Shown here piece after piece: positions 9,878 to 20,604 of a DNA stretch of 64,000 nt. This DNA is from Alloascoidea africana (lineage: Eukaryota; Ascomycota; Alloascoideomycetes; Alloascoideales; Alloascoideaceae). Within the stretch, counting starts at the first letter, position 1. Every line of letters starts with the position of its first letter. The notes under the pieces are model-generated. The model made no database searches. It was not told the DNA's origin and saw nothing but the letters and a program-made list of their open reading frames with translations. The position numbers and the translations under genes are program-made. The stretch lies in assembly GCA_030581615.1 (NCBI GenBank), contig JAKTTT010000002.1, positions 496,001-560,000 on the forward strand. Reading direction: 5' to 3'.

Positions 9878-12800
9878 CTACTTCGCTGCTATTAGGGACC
9901 TCATCCAGTCCTTTAAATTCCCTTTAACCAGTTCCTCTACATTACTGGTATCATTTTCCATATCTCTGACTCCAATTATATCTCCATACTCTTTGAAAAG
10001 TCCTTTGATCTTCACTCTGTCCAGTTTCTCCTTAATTTGTTCGTTTTCCTGGAACTTTTCAAACATTATTTGCGCAAGCTCCCGGTTTTCGTTACCGAGA
10101 TAGCTCGCTATGATGGCTTCATATATTCGTGCGAAACCTTGGTTGTCATCAATGATTAAATGTGGTTGCGCAGCCGCCGCATTGAAAAGAGTAAGACTTT
10201 TGTCAACATCAGTGAGTGACCAACCCAATATTAAATGCCTTAAAGAACTGGCTTTCCCTATCTCAGTGGCTTTCTCGTACAACTCAGTGGCTTTTTCAAT
10301 CTTTCCATGGTATGCCAACACTTGGATTCTTGTATCAACCAAAGACTCTTTTGGAAGCTTTGAATTCTCATAAACCTCTTCCGCCAACGCCAAATTTCCA
10401 TGGGCCAAGCCTATGGAACACAATTTGTTTCTCTCGATATCTAATGGACTCAATTCGTTGCCATTCATTGCTTGGATTTGTGATGCATAATCTATGGTCG
10501 CTCTTAATAACCAAGGACATCTTTTTTGAATCTCGGATTCGAGAAAAATGATCGGCTTGGCGTCGTCGTTTGAGAATTGCTTTATATGCTCAAGAACTTT
10601 CAGGTAGCTGTTTTGGGTAATCTTTGTAAACAGATCATTTTCCATTGAGTGAATGAACTGCCAAACCTTTGAATTTGGATCAGTGAACGATTCTTGATCT
10701 ATTTCATAAAATCTCTTGAGGATCCTGAAAAAGTGCCCATCAGAATATACAAATCTTGTTCGCGCAAGCTCAATTATGTGCATTGCATCAAACAGTTTAT
10801 TCTTTTTCTCTTCTTGAATTAAGGCTTCTTCCTCTTCTTCCGCAAGTTCAGCCGGGTCTGTTAATAGCTTGTCTAGGCACGCGTCTATCAAACCTGGAGT
10901 GGGCAGTACACCTTCACCAACAGCTTTCTCAAATAGCTCCTTTGTTGTATAATTTCTCTCCGGATTGTATCTGATCAAATAATCATAACTCTTTGGCCGT
11001 ATATTGCTGCAGGTTGGCAGTTTTTTAATCTTTTTTTCAAAAAGTATGCTTTCATGGTATTGAACTGGAGCCTGAGCGACAATCATTGCGTTATAAATCC
11101 TATTCCATAGTTGTGCCAGTTGTGCACTTGGTTCAGATCCAACCATAGGAAAAAAACGCTCCGCTTCTTCATAAATTTTGTATATGAGATTAAATTCCGG
11201 CTTTTGACCATATCCCTTTCTTAAACAATAATATATAAACTTGAAGAAAAATTCAGAAGCTACTGGTGAAGCATCTTGACTTGCAAACGACTTGAAAGTA
11301 TCAAAGATAATTTCTGGGGATTGATCTTTTTTCATCATGTCAAATAAAGCATTTGAATTCCTGATAACCACATCATATCTCCATTCAGTTGCATTGATAC
11401 AAAGGAAGGGCATATTACCTTCCTGATCAGCCAAGGGTCCAAATACAGCTGCAGCTTGTTTACCATCATATTCAAGAAACGGGTAAACTGTCTTCAAAGT
11501 GGCGATGGTTTTGTCAATTAGTCTTGAGTCAATAGGAACACCTTTAGAAACTACATTTTTTATCAATTCTTCGAGTCCGAAGCTGAGATTGGAAGTAGCA
11601 TCTTGATAAATAAACTGTTTCATTTTTGGTGTTCCATTTCGACATGCAAGTAAGGCATTATCGAGAAGAAACAACATTGTTTGAGTTAAAAATGGCGAAC
11701 CTGTAACAATATCTTTCACGCCAACTCTTTCCACAGTATCCGTAAATCGATTCTGAAAGACAAAATTCAAGAATGCAATAGTTGGAGGAGGGAGACCTCC
11801 TGTGCTGGTTGTTGTCAAGGTTGGTGGCCCTTTCTCTAAAACTAATAAAAACTTTGCAACCATATCGTTTGTGAATTGAGTATGATCAAGCTTGGTTATC
11901 TTCTTGACCAATTTGGAAAACAAGGAATAAAACGGTCTATCCAGGGCGCTATGAGGAGTCGGTATATTCCAAGTAATCTTGCCCAGTGCGTGGTATAAAA
12001 GACCAAGCGAGAGATCATAATTTTGAGTATCAAAAAGATAGAGAACTGTTGCGGTCAATGTGTCCCAGTCAACATACAAGTCTTCAAAGAGACTGGTATT
12101 TACTACAGACACAATCTCATCAGTTTTTCTATGTCGTAAACAGTAACGCAAATACGCTGATTTCCCCTTAGAAAACCCCGAGTTGCCAATTTCTAGCTCG
12201 GCATAGGAAGAATTGGTGAGTCTATTGTATGCAATAGTCGTCAAATCAAAGTCATCACAAAGATTTCCAGCAATGACAATCTCTTCCAGTGTCTCTTTGG
12301 GTAAATTCTTGTCTGTCAAAACTTCTGATATAAACTGTTTAGCTTTTTCTTTTTCTCCAGCTTCCACCAGTAAAGAGCTGTATGACAAAGTCAAGTGTAC
12401 TATTGATGCAATGGACAGTGAAGTAGTTTGTAAAAGCTTTTCAAAATATTCGGGGGCGAGCGGATTTCCGTTACCAACCAAGAGTCCCAAAATCGACTCA
12501 TATATAGGAAGCAATTCTTTCTCTTCTAATTCCGAGAAAAGCTTTCCTGATTGTAATATTTCAAATTGTTTTAGGGCCACCTGGGGGTTTCGAAGCCGAC
12601 TGAGAGCTATAAGCCAGGATCCTATAAGCATTCCATCCTTCGTACCCAAAATTTCACTTTTATTCACGCGAAACCATCGATCTTTGACAACTCCTATCAT
12701 TACCCACAAAGATAGGGATTGAAGTGTCAAAATTGATTTTTCAGGGTGCTTAGTATCCAATTTACCCAAATAACTGTCGAGTGTTTTTAAAACTTGCATC

Positions 12801-13474
12801 ACATGTTTCCGTTGAGAGTTGTTCCACCAGGCTTGTTGAACGGTATCTAAGCCAGCAAATGTTGTGACTCTTTCACCAAGATTCTGGCTACAAAGAGTTT
12901 GTGCATAATCAATGTTGATTAATATTGTGGAATAATTCCAAAGCTCTTTCATTTCTGTCCGTTTTTTTAATACACTATTCTCCACCATCTTCCAATATTC
13001 CCATCGCATGGTTGCATCTAGTTCTTTTTCAAGTAAAATCGAACTAAGAACCAAATCTATATCAGTTGCTGAAATATCAACTAAGGCTCTCGATCTGTTT
13101 TTGTAAAGGTTTTTAAATGACTCCAAAATGTCCGAATATTTCTTTTCTTTGTAGAGCTCCCCAAACATGCTTTCTAGAATCTTATTGGGATTGGCTATCA
13201 CCTTTGTGGGATTGACTCTCCACTCATTCAATGTGACCGTTTCATTGTCGTTCCCAGAAATATTGTTGACATTCTTTGTAATTTTACTACTTAGATCGAC
13301 ATTTGAAATCGACTGTTTGAAAAGTGAACGATTCTCGATGGTTGTGCTTTTGAATTTGCGATGCACTAAAGATGGAAGCGCTCCATGGCGTTCAACACCA
13401 AAAACCAGTGCTCGTATTAATTGATATTGAGAAAGATTTTGCGCCCGAACAAGAAGCGCTCGCTTAGGAATCAT
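9878..13474 (-). CDS. Large mitochondrial RNA-metabolism protein (PPR-like; RPM2 or PET309 type)
   Basis: A 1198-residue protein starting at an ATG with a classic mitochondrial presequence (Arg, Ser and Gln rich, no acidic residues for about the first 25 positions). The rest is almost wholly alpha-helical, with repeated patterns like those of pentatricopeptide or TPR helical hairpins and no catalytic signature that I recognise. Length and character fit Rpm2, the protein subunit of yeast mitochondrial RNase P (1202 residues in S. cerevisiae), but other large PPR proteins such as Pet309 fit too, so no symbol is given. An acidic run (about residues 862-876, AEEEEEALIQEEKK) interrupts the helices. 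It is convergent with ATM1, only about 200 bp apart. The organelle assignment is fairly sure; the exact ortholog is not. Confidence 0.65.
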   Translation of the reverse strand: MIPKRALLVRAQNLSQYQLIRALVFGVERHGALPSLVHRKFKSTTIENRSLFKQSISNVDLSSKITKNVNNISGNDNETVTLNEWRVNPTKVIANPNKILESMFGELYKEKKYSDILESFKNLYKNRSRALVDISATDIDLVLSSILLEKELDATMRWEYWKMVENSVLKKRTEMKELWNYSTILINIDYAQTLCSQNLGERVTTFAGLDTVQQAWWNNSQRKHVMQVLKTLDSYLGKLDTKHPEKSILTLQSLSLWVMIGVVKDRWFRVNKSEILGTKDGMLIGSWLIALSRLRNPQVALKQFEILQSGKLFSELEEKELLPIYESILGLLVGNGNPLAPEYFEKLLQTTSLSIASIVHLTLSYSSLLVEAGEKEKAKQFISEVLTDKNLPKETLEEIVIAGNLCDDFDLTTIAYNRLTNSSYAELEIGNSGFSKGKSAYLRYCLRHRKTDEIVSVVNTSLFEDLYVDWDTLTATVLYLFDTQNYDLSLGLLYHALGKITWNIPTPHSALDRPFYSLFSKLVKKITKLDHTQFTNDMVAKFLLVLEKGPPTLTTTSTGGLPPPTIAFLNFVFQNRFTDTVERVGVKDIVTGSPFLTQTMLFLLDNALLACRNGTPKMKQFIYQDATSNLSFGLEELIKNVVSKGVPIDSRLIDKTIATLKTVYPFLEYDGKQAAAVFGPLADQEGNMPFLCINATEWRYDVVIRNSNALFDMMKKDQSPEIIFDTFKSFASQDASPVASEFFFKFIYYCLRKGYGQKPEFNLIYKIYEEAERFFPMVGSEPSAQLAQLWNRIYNAMIVAQAPVQYHESILFEKKIKKLPTCSNIRPKSYDYLIRYNPERNYTTKELFEKAVGEGVLPTPGLIDACLDKLLTDPAELAEEEEEALIQEEKKNKLFDAMHIIELARTRFVYSDGHFFRILKRFYEIDQESFTDPNSKVWQFIHSMENDLFTKITQNSYLKVLEHIKQFSNDDAKPIIFLESEIQKRCPWLLRATIDYASQIQAMNGNELSPLDIERNKLCSIGLAHGNLALAEEVYENSKLPKESLVDTRIQVLAYHGKIEKATELYEKATEIGKASSLRHLILGWSLTDVDKSLTLFNAAAAQPHLIIDDNQGFARIYEAIIASYLGNENRELAQIMFEKFQENEQIKEKLDRVKIKGLFKEYGDIIGVRDMENDTSNVEELVKGNLKDWMRSLIAAK

Positions 13475-15206
13475 ATCATACTGATCTATATAACTTTGGA
13501 GCTTTCGATATTGAACAAGACCTTGTCATGCTGTGTCATAATTTACGCAATGTGCCTATATTTACACAGACCCGATTCCTTCTTGACCAGAGAACAATTT
13601 CACAAATGGCGATTAAAGAAGAAGAAGAACTTGTGTGCCAATTGGTATCAACATAAAGATGTAGATTGATTTGGTTTAGTTTAGAGTGCCAACAACCAAC
13701 TAACCCAACAGACACATTTGGTTTTATTGATAGATCTCAATATCAAAGACCTAAGTTTGGATTTTATGTTCTAGATTTCCTAGTGTTGTAACGTACAAAG
13801 CAATGCTTTGACTTCTATAGGATTATAGACAAGGTAAAAGACTACCTAGACTAGAGTCTTAAAGTCATGTACAATGAGAGAGGGGAATAAAATAGATAGG
13901 AAAATTCGGTTTATCAAGGATACTTAAACTGTTTACGTAGTTATCCTCAAGGTTTGAGAGTTGGGATAGAGTGAGCACAACTCGACTCACATATTATATA
14001 GATACCCTGGGGTTGATAGAGAATTTAGTCCCAAAAGTTCAAAAAAGATTGGAATAGTACAGAAAAGGGGGAACAAAAAATGGGTCTTACGACATATCAC
14101 GTTAAGAAGTGAATTCTAATGGAAGACAACTTAGTCCGGTTGAATGTTTACTCAATTCCTAGCTAGAGAAGCAACAACGAACAATGTCTAGTTTCCAAGT
14201 CTAGGTAATTCGTTGTTCAATTCAAAATTATAGATTGGTAAGATAACGCCGTCGACCCATCTTCTATTCCAACTTGCATTGTAAGACCGCGTAGAAAGTC
14301 GAAGCATGCCCAGCATTTTCATCTTCCCTGCATATAGAAGGTAGTGTTGAAGCAGTTTGTTCATTTTGCTCGAGAGATTCTGGATTGTAAACAATCAAAA
14401 CCTCAATAGAGTCCAAACAGCAAAGAATTGAAAGTAGGAACAGTTGATCAGTTTTATCTGAAACTGTTGAAGACTATTTTGTGGGAGCAATGAGATAGAA
14501 GAGTGTGTAGACCAATGCGCATTTTCCCCTGGTTCACCAATTAGCACTTTTATTCAACTATGAAGGGATTTCCCCCAGTCTATAATTTCAGAAAGGCTCA
14601 CGCCAAAAACTTAAACCTCTACGTTTTATCACCTATCGAGCAAGCCTGGGTTTTTTTTTAATTTTTATTTCTGAAAGTTTTTGGTTTTAACCTATCATTT
14701 CATGTTTAGGCCGTTCTGGAACGAAACAATCTATAACTTGTGCCACTTGGGGAATCTGTCCCCCCAAATAGAATAGAAAGCAAACACTTGAAACCAAAAC
14801 AGAATGCTGCCTGTTCATAATGCAGGCGATATTTGCAAAGATGCTTTTCCCCCCTGCTTTCCGGAGGCCAAAGCTCCCTTTTTCGCAAGACCCTGAGAGC
14901 ATCCAGTGGACAAACCTGTGGATTCTCTCGTAAGTACGTTTCTATATTCAAGGCTGAGACAGAATTTCGCAGAGGTGTTGGGATGTTTACTTCCAAATAG
15001 ACTTTATCAAGCGAGAAAACCTGGGGCATGTCTTTTGTCTACTCTCCAACACTCTCGCTTTTTTCTTCTTGCCTTAAACTTATCTTCTAGTTCTTCTTCT
15101 TGACTCAATTCATTTCTACACTCGCTTGCTAGTCCTTCCCAAGCTTCAACCAAAAACCAAAAGAAAACCAAACTGATTTCTACTTTTATTCTAAACCTAA
15201 AAACCT
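13475..15206. other. Divergent intergenic region, 1.7 kb
   Basis: Lies between two divergently transcribed genes. No gene could be supported; the open frames (up to 107 codons) show no family features. The last 250 bases (about 15,030-15,200) are pyrimidine-rich, as expected for the leader of the gene at 15,207. Confidence 0.55.
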
Positions 15207-16736
15207 ATGAAGCTCATGATAAACAACCCTGGTGTTTCTTCATCTCTAGACACAGAGACGGTTCTTCTACCATGGCACGAAGTCGATTGTTCGGATCTAT
15301 CAACACACTGTAGTCATTCGGATGACTCTGTTGAGGATAGGCCCCATTTGAACAACATGCCACATCATAAATCGATGGCTGATATCCGTTCATTGAGCTC
15401 CAATTCTTTCAACACCTCTAGCGCCGATACTGGCCCCTGGTCTTGTGATGTGCGGCAGCGCACCTATTCTCACAATTCCACACCGTATTCGAATGTTTCT
15501 AGCGAATGGAATTCTCCCAATATCAGCAACAGAAGCTATTCTACGGACCTGTCTTCAATCGGTTCCTTTGCATCGAGGTCGAAAACCTCTTCTTTGAAGA
15601 AGAAAACCTCGGCACTTACGAATCTTAGCTTGAAACTTCCGTTTTCTCCCAAAGTCAAATACCCGAAGGTTAATACGAACAGCGGCAACGGCACTGGCAC
15701 TGGCACTGGCGCTGGTGGTGGCAGCGGCAATGGGGCCTCGCTAAAATCTCCTGTTAGTGCGAAAGCTAGTCCAGGCTGTTTTTCTTCATTTTCATTTTCC
15801 CCTTCTTTAAGCTCAAGATCGAAGAGTTTTTCTCCCACTACTCCGGTATCGCCTCTTTTTTCGAATACAGGCAATTCATCTCCATTTGCGAGAAACTCTC
15901 CACGTCCTCCTCCTCCTCCTCCTCGCCGGTTGATTAAATATTATGAATCATGCCAATTATACGAAAATGATCATAATATGAATAATATTCATGTAAAAGA
16001 ATGGGAGCATGCCGGGAACTCTTTTAGTCACTATTCAAGTTCTGATGACTACTACGGCTTAGGGGTCGGATTGAATATTGCCATGACCTCTAAAACAGGA
16101 TCCAGTTCTAATTCATCCCAGTCAACGACGATTAATAATATGGATTCACGAACCAATTCCATCTCTGGATGTCCAATAACAACGACAACAACAACCAGGG
16201 CCTCAAAATTGGCGTCTTGTTCCGTCAATCGGCAGTGTACTGAAGGATTTGACCCTTTCAAGTATGAAATATATTCTTCCCGTTATATGTCTTCAACCGA
16301 AAATCTTGATCCGTGTAGCCATTCAGGAGGATTGTTTGAAAATGATAAAGTTTTAGACACTGGTTGCAACAACAACAACAACAACGAATTACAGAATCAA
16401 TTTCTACTTGGTAATTTTGAGGATTCTTTAGGATTGTTTATTGAAGATCATCATGGTGAAGATGAGGATTCTGATTCTGAAAACGAATTTCGAGTCGAGG
16501 ATTCCATGGCCTCGCGTATCCTCGACAAGGTGCATGCGGCTGCTGTTAATGTACAAGATGATAATTCCGATTCTTTACAAGATCGCAAAGGAAGTTTCAA
16601 CTCCAGCTTAACCGATTATTCTTTTAGTGGATCCTCCTTTCTTCAATCATTGCCGAGCAACAGCAATATCATCACCAGAGGGACTAAAAATGCAAGAGGT
16701 TATTCTGAATATGGCATACTACAGGGCAGAAATTGA
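15207..16736 (+). CDS. Unrecognised Ser/Asn-rich low-complexity protein
   Basis: A 509-residue open frame with an ATG preceded by an A-rich leader (AAAACCT). I do not recognise the family. It is rich in Ser, Asn and Gly. It has a basic Ser/Lys block near 125-155 (SRSKTSSLKKKTS, then KLPFSPKVKYPK), a Gly-Thr-Gly repeat, and a proline run followed by RRLIKYYESC (about 230-248). It also has an Asn run, an acidic stretch (EDHHGEDEDSDSENEF, about 412-428), and many Ser-Pro and Arg-x-x-Ser sites of the kind used by kinases. There is no signal peptide or membrane span. Length, codon use and lack of stops make a real gene likely. A regulatory or cortical scaffold role is only a guess from composition. 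Confidence 0.7.
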   Translation: MKLMINNPGVSSSLDTETVLLPWHEVDCSDLSTHCSHSDDSVEDRPHLNNMPHHKSMADIRSLSSNSFNTSSADTGPWSCDVRQRTYSHNSTPYSNVSSEWNSPNISNRSYSTDLSSIGSFASRSKTSSLKKKTSALTNLSLKLPFSPKVKYPKVNTNSGNGTGTGTGAGGGSGNGASLKSPVSAKASPGCFSSFSFSPSLSSRSKSFSPTTPVSPLFSNTGNSSPFARNSPRPPPPPPRRLIKYYESCQLYENDHNMNNIHVKEWEHAGNSFSHYSSSDDYYGLGVGLNIAMTSKTGSSSNSSQSTTINNMDSRTNSISGCPITTTTTTRASKLASCSVNRQCTEGFDPFKYEIYSSRYMSSTENLDPCSHSGGLFENDKVLDTGCNNNNNNELQNQFLLGNFEDSLGLFIEDHHGEDEDSDSENEFRVEDSMASRILDKVHAAAVNVQDDNSDSLQDRKGSFNSSLTDYSFSGSSFLQSLPSNSNIITRGTKNARGYSEYGILQGRN

Positions 16737-17500
16737 AATTAATGACACTCTTTTTTCCCAAATGGAAAATGGAAGAAGGGGAGATTATGAATAGGTTGTC
16801 AATTTAGGTGGGAAACCGTTTCGTTTGTGGAAATGGTTAAAATTATTTTTTTTGTTGTCGTCGTTTTTTTATTGTTAATTGAGGCGTTTTAGTATTTGGG
16901 GGATTCTTTTTTTTTTGGCATACTTTGAATTGTTTGGAGATAGTGAAATTTTCTTTTTTTCTTTATTCATCTTTTTTGTTTTCAATTTTTATCAAAAGGA
17001 GAAATGTTGCTAGTTATGAAGATTTATGGATGGTCATAGACGTTGAATGCATACTTATCACCAAGCTGGAAATTTTTTTTTTTTTTTTCAATTTTTATTT
17101 ATTTCATGGGTTTAGATCCAAGCATTCATTCAATTTTTTTTTTAATCCTACAACGAAATCGGATATTTGTCGAGGATTTATCTATATGTTCGGCTAAAGT
17201 GAAAAAGCTACCGGTTTTGTTGTTGAAATGTTCCATTTTTTTGAGGGGGTTAAAAACCAAGTGAAATAATTTTGGGGGGTTTTTAGCGATAAATGAATGA
17301 ATTTGTATGCAACTGTTGAAGTCCAGTACATTTTACTATTTTTGATGTATCTAATTCACGCTTTGATGTTCTTGTATATAGAGTTGATTGACTGGAGCTA
17401 TCTTTTTTATATCTGTTTGGTGGTGATTTGGGTGAACATGATATGTGCTTGATAAATAAATTAAAAAAAAGATGGGGGTTGTTAATTTCAACGGTTGAGT

Positions 17501-17526
17501 GATGATGATGATGATGATGATGATGA
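17501..17526. repeat. (GAT)n microsatellite
   Basis: About eight or nine GAT units in noncoding sequence; on the minus strand they read as a His run in a short chance frame. Confidence 0.85.
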
Positions 17527-18825
17527 TTCATGTGAAGTAGAACCTAGAACCTTTTGTAAAGGACCAAAAGGAGTCATTCTACCAACGTTATTTTAGTTTG
17601 TGTTTTAGTTTTTTTCAGGGGAAATTGAATTGAAGTGAACTGGATTGCCGTTTCCATGTATATATGACAATGTATATCCATTATGATTGGTAATTAAATG
17701 GTGTATGTCTCATTACTCTAGCAAATTGGATTTCGATAAAACAAAAGATCCTTTTTTGTCTCCTTAATGTTTCCTATTCGTATAGCTATATTTGTGGCTT
17801 GCTGCTTGTCTTTGGACCTAGAACAGTCAGGATTATTATTATTTTTCTCATCACAATGACAACAAATATCCAGAAAAATGCTCGATGTTCGATACTCGAT
17901 TTGTTATGAATCCAATCCATACTTTGGGATTTTATTTTATCAAAAAGCAAACATAGGTCTTGAGAGAGCTTTTTGTTCATTCGCCATTATCTTTTCTGAT
18001 TTTGCATTGATTCTTCGAGAACTTCTATTATCTAATCGTTTTCGAGATTCGAAAAAATCAATTTTGTATGATTTTTTGCAAAACTTTTTAATAATTTTGG
18101 GTTCGGGGTGGATGATTCCTTTTTTCTGTTTTTTCGTTTTTGTTTTTGTTTTTGTTTTTGTTCTGAGAAGAGGAGAGGAGAATCAGTCGTATGTTCTTGG
18201 ATGGGGGACTTTTACCCTCATTTTGTAACATGACTAGAATAAATCTCCATTTATGATGAACATATCTTCACCATATTTATATAAAACATGATGATGAAAA
18301 CAGTTGTTAAAAAACCAAGGAGAACCAAGAACCAAGAACCAAGTGGATGATGGATGATTATGATCCGTGCTATATTTATTGTCAACGTTACCACCACCAT
18401 TTTTTTTTTGGATTAAAGGGTGTGTGTTTTAGTTCGTAAATTTTGTTGAAGTTTCTAGAGTTTCAAAATATCAAAAGGGAAAATTCAAACAGCAAATGCT
18501 CGAGGATTCAACAAGGGTCCTTTCTTTTCGTTTTTGTTTTCAGGTGTCGTAATCACCTAAATATACAACAAAGTAGTTGATAATTGTAATCAGAATTGAA
18601 AAATAATAAAAGGCGTTCTTTTTTTCTTTGATTTATAGTGTACTACTATAGATTATTCAAGCATTTTTTTTTTTCCATAGAATTTAGTTTTGTGTGTAAC
18701 TCCAACTCCCAACTCCCAACTCCAACTCAACTTTTGACAAGTCTATAAAAGTTACTTTTTGTAAACTCCACCACCCACTATTACAAGATCGTTAAAATAA
18801 AATAAAATCAAAAAAAAAAAAAAAG

Positions 18826-18851
18826 GGTGTGTGTGTGTGCATGCATGCATT
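18826..18851. repeat. Alternating GT/TGCA repeat
   Basis: A run of alternating purine-pyrimidine (GTGTGTGTG then CATGCATGCAT), directly after a long poly-A tract and just beyond the end of the PEX11-like gene. Such runs can adopt Z-DNA or cruciform form and are often length-polymorphic. Confidence 0.8.
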
Positions 18852-18885
18852 CACTTGACTATTTGATGGTGGTGGATTTTATAAT

Positions 18886-20007
18886 TTATGTTGAAAAATC
18901 TCTTTTGATAATGTTGTTGGTATATCGGGTTAAACCAACACAACCACTTGTGAAACCAAAAACTGCCATCCAATACCTAGAAACAGGAATTCCAGAGATA
19001 TCAAGGGAACAAAAGCCAAAATCGTTCAGAAGTTTAAAAATAGTAACGTATAGGGTCTTTAATTGACCTTTTATTTTGATTTTTTCCGTCTCGGATTGAA
19101 CATCTCCATTTGAACAATCTGCTGTTGTTAATTTTCTTATCTTCATCAGGTTTGTAAACAAGGATACTATGATATCGATATACCACGAGATGGCCGAATG
19201 GTATTCGTTCCATTCTCCAATACGTTTGTTTTTCATAACTCCAAGTCGATACAAAAGATAAATCTCATCGGTTATTGTTTCGTATACTTCAATAACAGCC
19301 ATCAAAGTGTCGCCATTATGGTAGAGATGTTTCAACACGTCTTTCCAAAAGAATGCTTTTGAAACGAGCTGGTTTTTCAAAACGTTGAGCTTTTTTGTGC
19401 ATTTATCATCATCATTGGTTTCTTCCTTGTTAACCTTTAACTTAACCGTGTCTGCATCTCTACTAAGCCTTTCCTGCGTTGCCAGCTCAATAGAGTCGTC
19501 GAGTACTTGCCGAAAATGCAGTATGCATTCCAAAGAGGAGCCAAAACGATGGATGTGACGATATATGGACAGAGCGCCGATCAACTGGCGTAGATGGTCG
19601 GGAACGGTTCCGAGGGCGCTGAACGAGTAGTGTCTCCAGTAGACTCTGATATAGAGCAGAAACAGCCTTGCGAGTCCCAGCAGTGAGGCGAGCGAGGATG
19701 AGGACGAGGATGAAGACCTATTGCGATGAGTCAGGGAAGATGCCCCGTCGACACGGGCACTGGCGGCCTCGTGGCGAGCCCTTGCCTTCGCGAGAGGTGC
19801 GACGGCGAGAGTAGCCCGTAAGGCTGCGATTTGGGCCTTGTCGAGCTTCTGGTGCTTCACGGCGTCTGCGTTGGTGGCATCCTCGGCCAGGAAGAGAAGG
19901 ATCTTGCAGCCGTACTGGACGAACTTGGCCAGCTTGTCGCGTCCCGTCAGGTCCGAGGCCAGCGAGCTTGCGATTCTGATGAAGGTTGCTTCCGGTTTGC
20001 TGGGCAT
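18886..20007 (-). CDS. PEX11-family peroxisomal membrane protein
   Basis: A 373-residue protein of the Pex11 type, which tubulates and divides peroxisomes. The diagnostic block is at the N-terminus: an Ile/Leu/Ala-rich amphipathic helix followed by GRDKLAKFVQYGCKILLFL. Further blocks (LLGLARLFLLYIRVYWRHYS; AISWYIDIIVSLFTNLMKIRKL; a C-terminal membrane-seeking segment SRYWMAVFGFTSGCVGLTRYTNNII) follow the family layout. A low-complexity poly-Ser and charged insert separates the halves, making it longer than S. cerevisiae Pex11 (236 residues) and more like fungal Pex11C or Pex25/27-type members. Start: the frame is open upstream to an ATG at 20166, which would add 53 residues of Pro/Ser/Thr-rich sequence. 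The ATG at 20007 is preferred because it puts the helix near the N-terminus. The 5' half is markedly GC-rich, the 3' half AT-rich. Confidence 0.75.
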   Translation of the reverse strand: MPSKPEATFIRIASSLASDLTGRDKLAKFVQYGCKILLFLAEDATNADAVKHQKLDKAQIAALRATLAVAPLAKARARHEAASARVDGASSLTHRNRSSSSSSSSLASLLGLARLFLLYIRVYWRHYSFSALGTVPDHLRQLIGALSIYRHIHRFGSSLECILHFRQVLDDSIELATQERLSRDADTVKLKVNKEETNDDDKCTKKLNVLKNQLVSKAFFWKDVLKHLYHNGDTLMAVIEVYETITDEIYLLYRLGVMKNKRIGEWNEYHSAISWYIDIIVSLFTNLMKIRKLTTADCSNGDVQSETEKIKIKGQLKTLYVTIFKLLNDFGFCSLDISGIPVSRYWMAVFGFTSGCVGLTRYTNNIIKRDFST

Positions 20008-20604
20008 GGCAGCTGGGGCACGGGAGAAGGAGAAGGAAAGGGGGACGAGTGCTTGGGCGGTGGAGCGAGAGGAAAAGGTGGCCGAGGGCTCTGTGGAGGG
20101 CTCTGTGGAGGGCTCTCCAGAGGGTGGGAAGGGAACAGCGAGAACGGCAACGTGGGCGCCTGCCATTCGCAAAATCGCAAGATCGCAAAATCGCAAAATC
20201 GCAGGTGTTTCACCACCACCACGCCTTTTTGGCAGTTGCGCATTTAGTTCTGGCTGGTTTGGAACATGGCTGGAGTCGTCAGGCTCCAGGTGCTGTGCGA
20301 GGACCGAGATATGTAGTAAGTAGCCTCAGTTTTGATGCTAATAGCCAGATAAGAAGATCATGTTGATGAAAGAGGGTGGAAGCACCATAGCGTTAAGAGC
20401 AAGTACAAAGCTACAAAAACTGTGATCACAAACCCTTGAAAGAAGAATTGCTACTTTTCTGTCAGAAAGTACTGCAATACAAGTCTATATGGCTTTCCAT
20501 GTTGGATAAAACTGATGCATTTCACTACATTATTTACATATCTCAGTCCTCACGCATCCCAGCCCAAAGTAAATGTTCAACCACAAGAATGAAGAGGTGG
20601 AAGA
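20008..20604. other. Spacer between the MRM1 3' end and the PEX11-like gene
   Basis: About 0.6 kb containing the PEX11-like promoter or leader (or its N-terminal extension, up to 20166) and the 3' end of MRM1. The part next to PEX11 is GC-rich, with GGCTCTGTGGAG-type direct repeats at about 20,088-20,125; the rest is of average composition. No separate gene seen. Confidence 0.5.
20167..20203. repeat. Tandem 8-bp repeat TCGCAAAA
   Basis: Four full copies (one with a single difference) plus a partial copy of TCGCAAAA, directly abutting the upstream candidate ATG of the PEX11-like gene. In the minus-strand reading it gives CGATTTTG units. It could serve as a regulatory array or be a young minisatellite. 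Confidence 0.85.

Larger units (their letters stand above)
16737..18885. other. Convergent AT-rich intergenic region, 2.1 kb
   Basis: Between two convergent genes. It is unusually long for a 3'-3' spacer and full of poly-T runs and microsatellites: a (GAT)n tract at about 17,501-17,526, GTTTTT repeats at about 18,130-18,162, AACTCC repeats near 18,700-18,725, and a GT run passing into TGCA repeats at about 18,826-18,851. No coding potential beyond short chance frames. Confidence 0.6.
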
